Assembly: GCA_934162535.1 (NCBI GenBank)
Contig: CAKPJC010000020.1
Location: 1 to 29,552 of the forward strand
Direction: 5' to 3'
Length of the DNA stretch: 29,552 nucleotides
Origin: an uncultured Clostridia bacterium
GTDB taxonomy: Bacteria; Bacillota; Clostridia; TANB77; CAG-508
Shown piece by piece: positions 21,952 to 29,552 of the stretch; the first letter of the stretch is position 1; each line of letters opens with the position of its first letter. Position numbers and translations under genes: made by a program. The notes beneath the pieces were generated by a model. It was not told where the DNA came from and did not search any database. It worked only from the letters and a program-made list of their open reading frames with translations.

Positions 21952-22545
21952 TTATCTTTTAAATAATTCTTTTCCACCTTTCATGTAGTCTATTCCAGAA
22001 AATATTGTTGCTATAACAGATATTATTAACATTATTGTTGAAATTATGTTTAATCCAAATTCTGCTCCTGATAATGTTCCATTAAAACATTGTGCAAATG
22101 CATTTTTATCAAACATTATAAGTATTATCGCTAACATTTGTGTTACTGTTTTTAGTTTGCCCCATATTGATGCAGCTATAACTTTTCCACCTTTTTCAAC
22201 TGCTACTAGTCTATAGCCTGATACTAAAAATTCTCTTGCTAATACAATTATTGGTATCCATGCTGGTATTTTGTCTAGTTCTACAAGTAATATTAGTGCT
22301 GATAATACAAGTATTTTGTCTGCTAATGGGTCTAAGAATTTTCCAAATGTTGTTACTTGTTTTCTTGACCTTGCTATATATCCATCTAATTTATCTGTTA
22401 TTGATGCTACTATAAATATAAGTAACATCCAAAAATATGTATATGGGAGTCCATAGAAGCTCCCTTGTAAGTTTAGATATGGTATGATTACCATTATTGG
22501 TACTAATATTATTCTAAATATTGTTAGTTTATTAGCTAAGTTCAT
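21952..22545 (-). CDS. pgsA: CDP-diacylglycerol-glycerol-3-phosphate 3-phosphatidyltransferase
   Basis: A 197-aa integral membrane enzyme making phosphatidylglycerophosphate, the first committed step to phosphatidylglycerol. The CDP-alcohol phosphotransferase signature is complete at residues 51-76: D51, D54-G55, A58-R59, G68, D72 and D76. Several membrane helices are present (about 8-25, 36-52, 76-92, 94-108, 130-146, 160-183). The opening NLANKLTIFRIILVP is typical of PgsA, which supports this over cardiolipin or phosphatidylserine synthases. GAGGAG precedes the ATG. The gene starts 13 bases after ctpA and is the last gene of the ftsEX operon. Confidence 0.93.
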   Translation of the reverse strand: MNLANKLTIFRIILVPIMVIIPYLNLQGSFYGLPYTYFWMLLIFIVASITDKLDGYIARSRKQVTTFGKFLDPLADKILVLSALILLVELDKIPAWIPIIVLAREFLVSGYRLVAVEKGGKVIAASIWGKLKTVTQMLAIILIMFDKNAFAQCFNGTLSGAEFGLNIISTIMLIISVIATIFSGIDYMKGGKELFKR

Positions 22546-22558
22546 CGTTGTTCTCCTC

Positions 22559-23788
22559 TTATTTTAATTTTTCTATTGCTTTTTGTAATTGTGTGTCTTG
22601 TTCTCTTGTTACTGTTAAGCTATTTACTGTTTCTGGTAATTCAACTTTTTCGTCTGGTTCTATTCCAACTTTGTTTATTTTTGATCTGTTTGGTGTGAAA
22701 TATTGTTCAACAGTTACCTTTAGCCCTGAACCATTTTTTAGTGATATAACTTGTTGAATTACACCTTTTCCATATGTTTTTGTTCCTAAAATTGTTGCTT
22801 TTTTATAATCTTTTAAACATCCAGATAGAATTTCTGATGCACTTGCTGTGTTTTCATTTGTTAATACAACAATGTTCATATCAATTATTGGATCTTCCTT
22901 TGCTTTTTCTATTTCCTCTTTGTTATTTTTGTCTACTGTAATTAATAATGTTTCACCTTTTGGAACTATATAGTCTGCTATTTTTAATGCTTCATCTACA
23001 AGTCCTCCACCATTATTTCTTAAATCAATTATTAGTGATTTTATTCCTTGATTTTTTAATCCTTCATATTTTGTTTTGAAGTCTTCTGCTGTTCCTTCAT
23101 CAAAACTTGATATTTGTAAATATCCTATATCATTTTCTAGTTTTTCAGATATTACTGGATTTGTTGTTATTTTTTTTCTTTCTATTTCAAATTCTTTTCT
23201 TTCTTGTCCTCTTAATATTTCAAGTTTTACTTTTGTTCCTTCTTTGCCTTTTATTGCATTTGCAGCAGATGTCATATCTTCTCCTGTATATTCTACTCCA
23301 TCAACTTTTACAATTGAATCTCCTGGAAGTAATCCTGCTTTTTCTGCTGGGCTTTCTTTTATAGGGGCTAATACATCTATTGTGTTTTTGTCTTTATTTT
23401 TTATCATGTATATACCTATTCCTACATAGTTTCCCATTATTTGTTCAGTATATTCTTCCATTTCTTTTGCTGGTATATATTCTGTATATTCATCTCCTAA
23501 TGCTGATACATATCCAGCTATTGCACCATCTATCGCTTTTTGTTCATCTATGTCATTTAAGTAATATTTGTTTACTAGTTCTTCAATATATTTTAATGAT
23601 TTTGTAAGATTGTCATCTTCTGATGAACCTTTTAGTATTGACGTTACTTTGTTTGCTCCTGTGTCTCCTGTTAAATCATATCTATTTGCAATATATATTG
23701 TTGTTAATATAAATGTTATAAATGCTGTTAATACAACTAACATTATAATTTTGTAAATTTTTTGTCTTTTTAAATATTTTTCTTCCAT
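22559..23788 (-). CDS. ctpA: Carboxy-terminal processing protease (S41 family)
   Basis: A 409-aa protease anchored by an N-terminal helix (about 12-32) with its catalytic part outside the membrane. An N-terminal domain (about 60-110) is followed by a PDZ domain (about 115-205, with the carboxylate-binding GLLPGDSIVKVDG) and the serine protease core. The nucleophile is S316 in NENTASASEI and the general base is K341 in GTKTYGKG, exactly 25 residues apart as in B. subtilis CtpB. It is therefore catalytically complete. Substrates could be the neighbouring M23 hydrolases or other wall enzymes, as known for Prc-type proteases; this is inference from the operon. A 28-base gap separates it from the M23 gene; AAAGG serves as ribosome site. 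Confidence 0.93.
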   Translation of the reverse strand: MEEKYLKRQKIYKIIMLVVLTAFITFILTTIYIANRYDLTGDTGANKVTSILKGSSEDDNLTKSLKYIEELVNKYYLNDIDEQKAIDGAIAGYVSALGDEYTEYIPAKEMEEYTEQIMGNYVGIGIYMIKNKDKNTIDVLAPIKESPAEKAGLLPGDSIVKVDGVEYTGEDMTSAANAIKGKEGTKVKLEILRGQERKEFEIERKKITTNPVISEKLENDIGYLQISSFDEGTAEDFKTKYEGLKNQGIKSLIIDLRNNGGGLVDEALKIADYIVPKGETLLITVDKNNKEEIEKAKEDPIIDMNIVVLTNENTASASEILSGCLKDYKKATILGTKTYGKGVIQQVISLKNGSGLKVTVEQYFTPNRSKINKVGIEPDEKVELPETVNSLTVTREQDTQLQKAIEKLK

Positions 23789-23816
23789 TTTTTTACCTTT
23801 CTATTTTTATGCACTA

Positions 23817-25016
23817 TTACATATAATTTGCAGGATTAACTCTTGAGTCCTGTCCATAGGCTTTTGCACTATAGCTATAGCTATATGGCGATTTTCTTAC
23901 TTCAAAATGTAAATGTGCTCCTGTAGAATGCCCAGAATTACCACTAAGCATTATTTTGTCTCCTTGTTTTACAGTTTGCCCTTGGCTAACTACTATTGAA
24001 CCTGGTGTTCCGTGTGCATAATATGATTGTAATCCATTTGCATGTCTTATAACTACATATGTACCATAACTTGATGTTAAGTTTGCTGTGTACATTACTA
24101 CACCGTCTGCTGCTGCTTTTACTGTTGTTCCAGCTGAAACTGCATAATCTATCGCTCCATGGAATTGTCCAGTTGAATAATATCCATTACAACTTATTGT
24201 TCCACCAGATAATGGTCTGATGAAAAATCCTGAACCAGCTGATGTATTTCCTGAGTTTTTTCTTAGTTCCTCTAATTGTTTTTGATATCTTATTTCAGCT
24301 TGTTTTATTTCATTTGCAACTTTTCTGTTTGCTTCTTGTAATTCTTCAATTTCCTTTTGTACTTCTTTTTCTTGTTGTGACAATTGTGTAGCATATGTCT
24401 CTTTTTCTTTCTTTAGTCCTTTTAATTTTGTATTTTCTTGCTCAGATTTTGCTAATGATGTGTCAAGTTCCTTTTTGTTTTCCTCTAATTCTACCTTTTC
24501 TTTTTCAATTTGTTCTTTTTGCTCTTTTGTATCTTTTATTAGTTGTTTATCATATTCTACTAATTCTGATGCACAAGAATATTTTGATATCATATCTGTA
24601 ATACTTGTTGCCGTTAAAAATACATCTAGATATGTTGTCTTCCCAGTTTCGGACATTGTGACAAGCCTTTTTTCTAATAGTTTTTCTTGTTCATTATATT
24701 CTTCTTGTTTTTGTTGTATGTCTCTTTCTTTTGATTTTATTTTCGCTTGTAAGTCATTTACTTTTGATTCAAGCAAGTCTATTTCCGATTCAGATTCAGA
24801 TATTTTGCCCATTAAGTCTTCAACTGATTTCATTGTTGCTGATTTTTGTGCTTCTAATTCATCTTGTTTCTTTTTATATTGTTCTATTAGTTGGTCGTTT
24901 TTGTCTTTTTGATTTTGTAATTGTTCTTTTTCAGATGTTGCAAATACAAATGTGCTCTGCATAATCATTATTAATGATATTGTTATTCCAAGACTTTTTA
25001 ATATTTTCTTTTTCAT
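23817..25016 (-). CDS. Coiled-coil M23 peptidoglycan endopeptidase (second of two)
   Basis: A 399-aa exported protein with a signal peptide (1-26, ending VFA before TSEK). Residues 28-250 are a long charged coiled coil interrupted near 125-150 (TTYLDVFLTATSITDMIS), the same break that EnvC/PcsB-type proteins use to contact FtsX. The C-terminal LytM/M23 domain has H286 and D290 (HGAIDY), H335 (YAHG) and H368/H370 (HLHFEV), so zinc binding and catalysis should be intact. It should cut peptide cross-links at the division site. It follows another 399-aa M23 protein with a 57-base gap, is only moderately similar to it outside the domain layout, and precedes ctpA. AAAGGA lies upstream of the ATG. 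Confidence 0.92.
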   Translation of the reverse strand: MKKKILKSLGITISLIMIMQSTFVFATSEKEQLQNQKDKNDQLIEQYKKKQDELEAQKSATMKSVEDLMGKISESESEIDLLESKVNDLQAKIKSKERDIQQKQEEYNEQEKLLEKRLVTMSETGKTTYLDVFLTATSITDMISKYSCASELVEYDKQLIKDTKEQKEQIEKEKVELEENKKELDTSLAKSEQENTKLKGLKKEKETYATQLSQQEKEVQKEIEELQEANRKVANEIKQAEIRYQKQLEELRKNSGNTSAGSGFFIRPLSGGTISCNGYYSTGQFHGAIDYAVSAGTTVKAAADGVVMYTANLTSSYGTYVVIRHANGLQSYYAHGTPGSIVVSQGQTVKQGDKIMLSGNSGHSTGAHLHFEVRKSPYSYSYSAKAYGQDSRVNPANYM

Positions 25017-25073
25017 TTCACATCATCCTTTCTTTTGATTTCAAATGTAGTCGTTCTATTATATTCTATTTTA

Positions 25074-26273
25074 CTAATTTTTTTCTGTGTTTGCTTCGTC
25101 TTGATTATCTGATTTCTCTCCTGGTTGCTTATTAAGATTTAATAAATAGTCAAGTGGATTTACAGTTTGTCCATTTATTCTTATTTCAAAGTGTGCGTGT
25201 GGTCCTGTTGAATATCCCGTTGAGCCTACCTTTAGTATTTCTGTTCCTTTTGTTACCTGCTGTCCAGCTTGTACTAATATTTCACTCCCATGTGCATATA
25301 GTGTTTGCACTCCACCTCCATGGTCTATTATTACCATGTTTCCATATGCTTTATTGAATGTGGCTTTTGTAACTATTCCATCTGCTGATGCTACAAAGTT
25401 TGCCCCCATTGGTGCACTAATATCTACACCTGTGTGTAATTTATATGCTTTCGTTATTGGATGTACTCTCATTCCATATAATGATGTAAGTGCTGTATAA
25501 CCCGGTACAGGCCACCCCATTGCACCTCCAATATAGTCTGGTCCTATGCTGTTTAATGCCAATAATCTTATTTCTGCCTCTATTTCTGATACTTGTGAAT
25601 TGTATTCGTCTATTTGTGTTTGTAATTCTTGTTCTTCTTTTGTTAGTTTACTTACATAATACTCTCTCATTGTTTTTATATTTGCAAGTACTTGTGCTTT
25701 TTTCTGTTGTGTTTGTTTTTCTGTTACTATCTGTTGTTTTTTTTCTGCAAGTATTTTTTTCGTTGTTTCTATTTCTTTTCTTTGATTCTCTACAGTTTTT
25801 AATAGTTCTGAGTCATATTCTATTAATTGTTTTATGTTATAATAGTTTGACAACATTTCTGTAAAACTTTCTGATGTTAGTATTATTTCTAAATATTGCA
25901 ATTTAGGTGCTTCATACATTGCTATAAGTCTTGCATCTACTAATGATTGCATTTTGTCTACTTTTTGTTGTGTTTCATTGAGTTTTTCCTCGTTTTCTTG
26001 TATTTGTTGTTTTAATGTGTCTACTTGTTGATTTATGTTAATCATTTCTTCTTGTGATTGTGCTATTTGTGTGTCTAAATCTTGTAGTTCTTGCATATTT
26101 GTTGATAGCTCATCTTGTACTACTTTAAGTCTATTGTTTGTTTCTGTTATCTGCCCTGATAATTCGTTTGATTGATTCTGTAGTCCTGTAAGGTCATCTG
26201 CGTATACACAAATACATAGACTACTTAATATTACAAATATTGAAGCTATTGCTATACATTTATTTATACGCAT
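25074..26273 (-). CDS. Coiled-coil M23 peptidoglycan endopeptidase (first of two)
   Basis: A 399-aa exported protein with a signal peptide (1-25, VYA before DDLTG). It has a glutamine-rich coiled coil (26-238) with a hydrophobic break at about 118-150 (QYLEIILTSESFTEMLSNYYN), matching the FtsX-interacting hinge of EnvC/PcsB/CwlO-like proteins. The M23 domain has H280 and D284 (HTGVD), H328 (YAHG) and H359/H361 (HAHFEI): an active metallopeptidase is expected. A short polar tail follows. It begins 12 bases after ftsX, the position where a FtsEX-activated hydrolase is expected. AAGGAGAGG precedes the ATG. Confidence 0.92.
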   Translation of the reverse strand: MRINKCIAIASIFVILSSLCICVYADDLTGLQNQSNELSGQITETNNRLKVVQDELSTNMQELQDLDTQIAQSQEEMININQQVDTLKQQIQENEEKLNETQQKVDKMQSLVDARLIAMYEAPKLQYLEIILTSESFTEMLSNYYNIKQLIEYDSELLKTVENQRKEIETTKKILAEKKQQIVTEKQTQQKKAQVLANIKTMREYYVSKLTKEEQELQTQIDEYNSQVSEIEAEIRLLALNSIGPDYIGGAMGWPVPGYTALTSLYGMRVHPITKAYKLHTGVDISAPMGANFVASADGIVTKATFNKAYGNMVIIDHGGGVQTLYAHGSEILVQAGQQVTKGTEILKVGSTGYSTGPHAHFEIRINGQTVNPLDYLLNLNKQPGEKSDNQDEANTEKN

Positions 26274-26285
26274 ATCCTCTCCTTT

Positions 26286-27179
26286 TTAAACTTCTAAATA
26301 TTTTCTCATAGAAATGCAACTTCCTATTGTTCCAATTCCAATTCCAAGCCCTAAGTATACTACTAGTATTAGTTCAAACATATCACTGAATTTTAGTAAT
26401 TGCCATTGTATCATTTGCATAAATACTGTTCCTGCCATTTTGTCTGCTATATATGTATATACTAGTCCTATTAACCCTACTGATATTAGTCCTGCCATTA
26501 TTCCTATTATTATTCCTTCTACTAAAAATGGCCATCTTATAAAACTGTTTGTTGCTCCTACATATTTCATTATTGATATTTCTTTTCTTCTTGCATGTAC
26601 AGTTAGTTTTATTGTGTTTGCTATTATTGATGTTGATATTATTATTAGTAATACTAGTATTACTCCTGTAACTATTTTTACTCCTTTGGCTAATCTTAAT
26701 ACTTGTTCTATTACTTTGTTGCTTGATTCAATTTTTTTTACGTTTGGTATTTCTAGTATACTTTTTTGTACTTCATCATTTAGTTCTAGGTCTGTTAATG
26801 TAACATTATATGATGCTGAAAATATGTTTTTTTCATCATATCCATCTATTATGTCTTCTCCTAGCCATTCTTTCATTGATTCAAGTGCTTCTTCTTTTGA
26901 TACATATTCTGCGTTTTTTACGCCATCTATTCCTAATATTTCGTTTCCTACTTCTTCTATTTGTGCATCTGTCGCATCATTTACAACTATTACTTTTATT
27001 TCTTGTGCTTCTGCTACATTTCCTACAAATGCATTTATGTTTTCTCCTATAATGAAGAATAAGCCAAATATTAGCATTGTCGCACACATTATTGTTAATG
27101 ATGATATTGTTGACTTTTTGTTTTTGAAGGTATTACTTAATCCTTCTCCAATTAAATAACTTATTACATTAAATCTCAC
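26286..27179 (-). CDS. ftsX: Cell division protein FtsX
   Basis: A 297-aa membrane partner of FtsE. The start is GTG at 27179: AAAGGTGGG lies 7 bases upstream and the product then begins RFNVISYLIGEGLSNTF, matching the FtsX consensus start, whereas an ATG 8 codons earlier has no ribosome site. It overlaps the end of ftsE by 11 bases, so translation is coupled. One N-terminal helix (about 25-45), an extracellular domain (about 50-160, the docking site for the wall hydrolase), and three C-terminal helices (about 170-192, 220-240, 268-290) are visible. FtsEX is an ABC-like complex that opens hydrolases at the septum on ATP turnover and does not transport a substrate. Confidence 0.94.
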   Translation of the reverse strand: MRFNVISYLIGEGLSNTFKNKKSTISSLTIMCATMLIFGLFFIIGENINAFVGNVAEAQEIKVIVVNDATDAQIEEVGNEILGIDGVKNAEYVSKEEALESMKEWLGEDIIDGYDEKNIFSASYNVTLTDLELNDEVQKSILEIPNVKKIESSNKVIEQVLRLAKGVKIVTGVILVLLIIISTSIIANTIKLTVHARRKEISIMKYVGATNSFIRWPFLVEGIIIGIMAGLISVGLIGLVYTYIADKMAGTVFMQMIQWQLLKFSDMFELILVVYLGLGIGIGTIGSCISMRKYLEV

Positions 27180-27855
27180 AATCGTACCCACCTTTTTTAT
27201 CATCTTTTACTATTACGCCTTTTTCTATATGTATTACCCTTTTTCTCATTTGGTCTACTATTTCTTTTGCATGTGTTGCTACTACTACTGTTGTTCCTCT
27301 CATGTTTATTTCGTTTAATAGATTCATTATGTCCCATGCTGTGTCTGGGTCTAAGTTTCCTGTAGGCTCATCTGCTATTATCATTGATGGATTGTTTACT
27401 AGTGCTCTTGCTAATGCTACTCTTTGTTGTTCTCCTCCAGATAGCTCATTTGGATACATTTTTGCTTTTCCACTTAGTCCTACTAGTGATAATACCATTG
27501 GTACTTGTCTTCGTATATGCCTTGGGGTTGCTTTTACTATGTACATTGCAAATGCTACATTTTCGTATACTGTTTTGTCTGGCAATAGTCTGAAGTCTTG
27601 AAATACTATTCCCATGCTTCTACGTAAAAATGGTACTCTACTTTGTTTTAAAAATGTTGTGTCCTTTCCATTTATTATTATGTTTCCTGATGTTGGTTCT
27701 TCTTCTTTTAGTATTAGTTTTATTAGTGTTGATTTTCCACTTCCTGATGTTCCTACTAGAAATGCAAAGTCTCCTTTTTCTATTCTAAAACTCGCATTTT
27801 TTACAGCTTCTGTTCCTGTGTCATATCTTTTGCATACATTCTTAAATTCTATCAT
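27169..27855 (-). CDS. ftsE: Cell division ATP-binding protein FtsE
   Basis: A 228-aa ABC ATPase, exactly the usual FtsE length when started at the ATG at 27855, which has AAAGGA 8 bases upstream; an upstream in-frame TTG is rejected. Walker A GTSGSGKST at 35-43, Q-loop FQDFRLLPDKTVYENVAF from 85 (the FtsE-specific form), signature LSGGEQQR at 138-145 and Walker B MIIADEP at 158-164 are all present, followed by the switch histidine in VVVATHAKEIVDQMRKRVI. It is the first gene of the ftsE-ftsX-M23-M23-ctpA-pgsA operon and works on the inner face of the membrane with FtsX. Confidence 0.97.
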   Translation of the reverse strand: MIEFKNVCKRYDTGTEAVKNASFRIEKGDFAFLVGTSGSGKSTLIKLILKEEEPTSGNIIINGKDTTFLKQSRVPFLRRSMGIVFQDFRLLPDKTVYENVAFAMYIVKATPRHIRRQVPMVLSLVGLSGKAKMYPNELSGGEQQRVALARALVNNPSMIIADEPTGNLDPDTAWDIMNLLNEINMRGTTVVVATHAKEIVDQMRKRVIHIEKGVIVKDDKKGGYDCEI

Positions 27856-27913
27856 TTTTAATTTCCTTTCCAAAGAAATTTTTTCTACTTCCTATTTATT
27901 TTCACTCATTCAT

Positions 27914-27942
27914 ATCATATCAATAATGTTGTTTTTTTGCAA
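27914..27942 (-). promoter_or_regulatory. Promoter of the ftsEX operon
   Basis: On the minus strand TTGCAA (27942-27937) and TATGAT (27919-27914) are 17 bases apart, about 60 bases upstream of ftsE. Confidence 0.6.
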
Positions 27943-28070
27943 TAGTTATTAGACAATTTTTTTAATGATTTTTGTTGCTTTTTCTTGTTTTATTTTGTTT
28001 ATCTTCATTATTCTCTTTTTTTCTTTATTTTGTTATTTTTTGATTTTTTATATTTTAGTATTTAATAAAT

Positions 28071-28116
28071 AAAAGATGGAAATACCTAAACTTTTGCGCT
28101 GATATTTCCATCTTTT
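28071..28116 (-). terminator. Terminator of the glycosyltransferase pair
   Basis: AAAAGATGGAAATA (28071-28084) and TATTTCCATCTTTT (28103-28116) form a perfect 14-bp stem with an 18-base loop, 4 bases past the stop codon at 28121 and followed by a T-rich stretch on the minus strand. Confidence 0.78.
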
Positions 28117-28120
28117 ATTT

Positions 28121-28600
28121 TTAGTTGTTGTCTATGAATTCTTCTATTATTTTTATTATTCTTCCCGTGTTTTGTATGTATTTCTGTGGTTTGAATTCTT
28201 GCACTTTTTTTAATGCCTCCTCCAATTCTTCTACCTCATGAATTCCTATTATATATCTTTTTTCATTAAATGAGTCTATAATGTCTAGTTGGTGGTCATT
28301 TACATGCTCATTGTATTTTTTTAGTCGTGGTACTGCTATTACTTTTTTGCCTTCTGTTATTGCACTTATTATTGACCCCACTCCACCATGTGTTATTATT
28401 AAGTCTGCTTTTTTTATTAATTCTTGTAACTTGTCTTTTGGTACTTGTGTGTGTATTTCCATGTCTTTTGATTGAAATTTTGTGTACCCTTCTTGTACTA
28501 CTACTTTTTCTTTTATTGTTCCATTGTTTATGTTCTTTTGTATTTCTTCTAATAGTCTGTGGAAACTGTTATTTTGTGTTCCTAATAATACTAGTATCAT
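28121..28600 (-). CDS. PssE/Alg13-like glycosyltransferase catalytic subunit
   Basis: A 159-aa protein matching the C-terminal half of GT28-type enzymes (Alg13/PssE). The GTQ of ILVLLGTQNN (7-9) and the nucleotide-sugar loop THGGVGSI at 70-77 followed by GKKVIAVPR and YNEHVNDHQ are the family hallmarks. Alone it lacks the acceptor-binding half, which is supplied by the partner. Its ATG overlaps the partner's stop by one base (TAATG), so synthesis is coupled; GGAGGTG lies inside the partner's end. Together they would add a sugar to an undecaprenyl-linked intermediate for a polysaccharide. No wider polysaccharide cluster is visible inside the window. Confidence 0.9.
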   Translation of the reverse strand: MILVLLGTQNNSFHRLLEEIQKNINNGTIKEKVVVQEGYTKFQSKDMEIHTQVPKDKLQELIKKADLIITHGGVGSIISAITEGKKVIAVPRLKKYNEHVNDHQLDIIDSFNEKRYIIGIHEVEELEEALKKVQEFKPQKYIQNTGRIIKIIEEFIDNN

Positions 28601-29082
28601 TAATATATCGCACCTCCATATATTGCTTTTGGATATAGTTCTAACATTTCTTCCCATTGTACTATAAATAAGTCTGCTATTGGATATATTAGCTTACCTG
28701 TTGCTGTTTTTCTGTTTCTGTTGGCAAATGTTTCTATATATATTATTTTACTTCTAAATATTTTTCCTAAATAACACATTGGTCCTGCTGTGTGCGTTCC
28801 TGTTGTTACTATATATTGGGGTCTTATTTTGAAGTATAGATATATTGTTTTTAAACATAGATAGAAGTATACAAATATGTATCTAAATAGTTTTTGCCTT
28901 GTTCCATATGGTAGATATGATATTTTGCTTCCGTATTTTTCTTTTAGTCCTTTTGTTGTATTGTCTTTTTCTGTTATTATATGATAGTCGTATTTCTCAA
29001 ACAATGGACTTAGTTGCTGTAGTTCGTTTAGGTGCCCTCCTGTGCTTGATATGAATAATACTTTTTTCTTTTTTTCTTGCAT
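28600..29082 (-). CDS. PssD/Alg14-like membrane subunit of a glycosyltransferase
   Basis: A 160-aa protein homologous to Alg14/PssD, which anchors the catalytic partner to the membrane and binds the lipid acceptor. It has the starting strand and loop VLFISSTGGHLNELQQL (8-24), a hydrophobic segment at about 68-85 (IFVYFYLCLKTIYLYF) likely to dip into the membrane, the VTTGTHTAGP loop at 92-101, and IYIETFANRN near 114-123. Length fits the family. AAGGAG stands at good distance from the ATG. It is the first gene of a two-gene operon with the PssE-like protein. Confidence 0.9.
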   Translation of the reverse strand: MQEKKKKVLFISSTGGHLNELQQLSPLFEKYDYHIITEKDNTTKGLKEKYGSKISYLPYGTRQKLFRYIFVYFYLCLKTIYLYFKIRPQYIVTTGTHTAGPMCYLGKIFRSKIIYIETFANRNRKTATGKLIYPIADLFIVQWEEMLELYPKAIYGGAIY

Positions 29083-29111
29083 TGCTTTTTCTCCTTTTTT
29101 ATGTTGTTTAT

Positions 29112-29140
29112 AATATATCAGTATTTGGAGATAAAATCAA
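29112..29140 (-). promoter_or_regulatory. Promoter of the pssD/pssE-type pair
   Basis: On the minus strand TTGATT (29140-29135) and TATATT (29117-29112) are 17 bases apart, about 30 bases upstream of the first gene. Confidence 0.55.
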
Positions 29141-29186
29141 TATTTGGTTAATATTTTTTGTTTTTTATTGAGTATGTAATTTGATT

Positions 29187-29552
29187 TTATTTTTTAGGTT
29201 CTTCTTCTTTGATTTCTTTTCTGATTTTCTCTATTTCTTCTTCTTTGTATCCGGTTACTCTTTTTATAACTTCATTTGTCATGTTTTCTTGTATTAGTTT
29301 TTTTATTGTTTCTACTGTATTTTGAGCTATTCCGATTGATATACCCTCTGTTTTGCCTTCTCTTCTACCTTCTTCTCTGCCCTCTTCTCTGCCTTCTTCT
29401 CTGCCTTCTTCTTTTGCCAATCTCGTTTGTACTTCTTGATCCATTAAGGCTAATGCTCTTTTTTCCACTATCTCTTGAAAATCTTTGTCTCCACTCAAAT
29501 ATTCTAATTCTTTTCTAGCTTGTTTAAAATATTTGTTATTTTCATACATCAT
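29187..29552 (-). CDS. C-terminal part of an Rpn-family PD-(D/E)XK nuclease/transposase-like protein (partial)
   Basis: The visible 121 residues look like the C-terminal end of a recombination-promoting nuclease (Rpn/PDDEXK_2 family): a helical segment (NNKYFKQARKELEYLSGDKDFQEIVEKR) followed by the characteristic charged EEGREEG-type run, and a final helical part (TVETIKKLIQENMTNEVIKRVTGYKEEEIEKIRKEI). The methionine at the window edge has no upstream sequence to judge, and the nuclease core normally precedes this segment, so the gene almost certainly continues beyond 29552. Rpn proteins are often multicopy and mobile-like, with nuclease activity and a suggested defence role. No hairpin terminator is evident after the stop. 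Confidence 0.7.
   Translation of the reverse strand: MMYENNKYFKQARKELEYLSGDKDFQEIVEKRALALMDQEVQTRLAKEEGREEGREEGREEGRREGKTEGISIGIAQNTVETIKKLIQENMTNEVIKRVTGYKEEEIEKIRKEIKEEEPKK
29359..29406 (-). repeat. Four 12-base tandem repeats encoding Gly-Arg-Glu-Glu
   Basis: Three nearly identical units of TCTTCTCTGCC(C/T) at 29371-29382, 29383-29394 and 29395-29406 and one degenerate unit at 29359-29370 code for the repeated GREE of the Rpn-like protein. Unit length is a multiple of three, so copy number can change without a frameshift. Confidence 0.85.

Noticed and set aside
26314..27159. Long open frame (281 codons) on the plus strand opposite ftsX
   Set aside because: It lies antisense to a clear FtsX gene, has no ribosome site, and its composition (Ser, Ile, Thr, Pro runs) is what AT-rich antisense frames give.
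29359..29406. Short tandem repeats as a possible CRISPR-like array
   Set aside because: The units are directly adjacent 12-mers without spacers and lie inside a coding frame.

Overview
The window comes from a low-GC Gram-positive bacterium, most likely an uncultured Clostridia-type Bacillota. The evidence is a very A+T-rich composition (about 30% GC by eye), strong AGGAGG ribosome binding sites, consensus TTGACA-17-TATAAT promoters, RNase Y, LexA, a MecA-type penicillin-binding protein and an FtsEX/M23 cell-wall module. TGA is not read as tryptophan, so the code is standard. No rRNA, tRNA, CRISPR array or complete insertion sequence was found. Most of the window is ordinary chromosome carrying cell-envelope and housekeeping genes on the minus strand.

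Region 1-4050 is the most accessory-looking. It holds an AMP-forming acyl-CoA synthetase (-), an XRE-type regulator with a membrane C-terminus (+), and three unrecognised small membrane proteins (+) of 146, 83 and 46 aa. Each small gene has its own near-consensus promoter and two of them are visibly richer in GC than the neighbours. Palindromes over the regulator promoter look like an autoregulatory operator.

Region 4077-8800 (-) holds a PHP phosphoesterase followed by a MecA-type class B PBP, then rny (RNase Y). Region 8819-11365 (-) is a four-gene operon: a RelQ-like small alarmone synthetase, a zeta-toxin-like P-loop kinase, a 44-aa ORF and a second zeta-like kinase. This is my main candidate for an undescribed system. 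deoD (+, 11492-12220) lies beyond it.

Region 12233-20600 (-) holds a hypothetical protein, PBP1A, cysS and argS in series, preceded by an SH3/GH18 wall hydrolase. Region 20675-27942 (-) holds lexA, greA, and the operon ftsE-ftsX-M23-M23-ctpA-pgsA. That operon fits an FtsEX transporter controlling two coiled-coil peptidoglycan hydrolases during division, linked to a carboxy-terminal processing protease and phosphatidylglycerophosphate synthesis. Finally a pssD/pssE-type (Alg14/Alg13) glycosyltransferase pair and the C-terminal part of an Rpn-family (PD-(D/E)XK) protein run off the right edge.

The longest gene-free stretches are 1-277 (AT-rich, with only the promoter at 186-214 visible), 27856-28120 (ftsE promoter and terminator) and 8641-8861 (rny promoter and terminator). 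No gap exceeds 300 bases.
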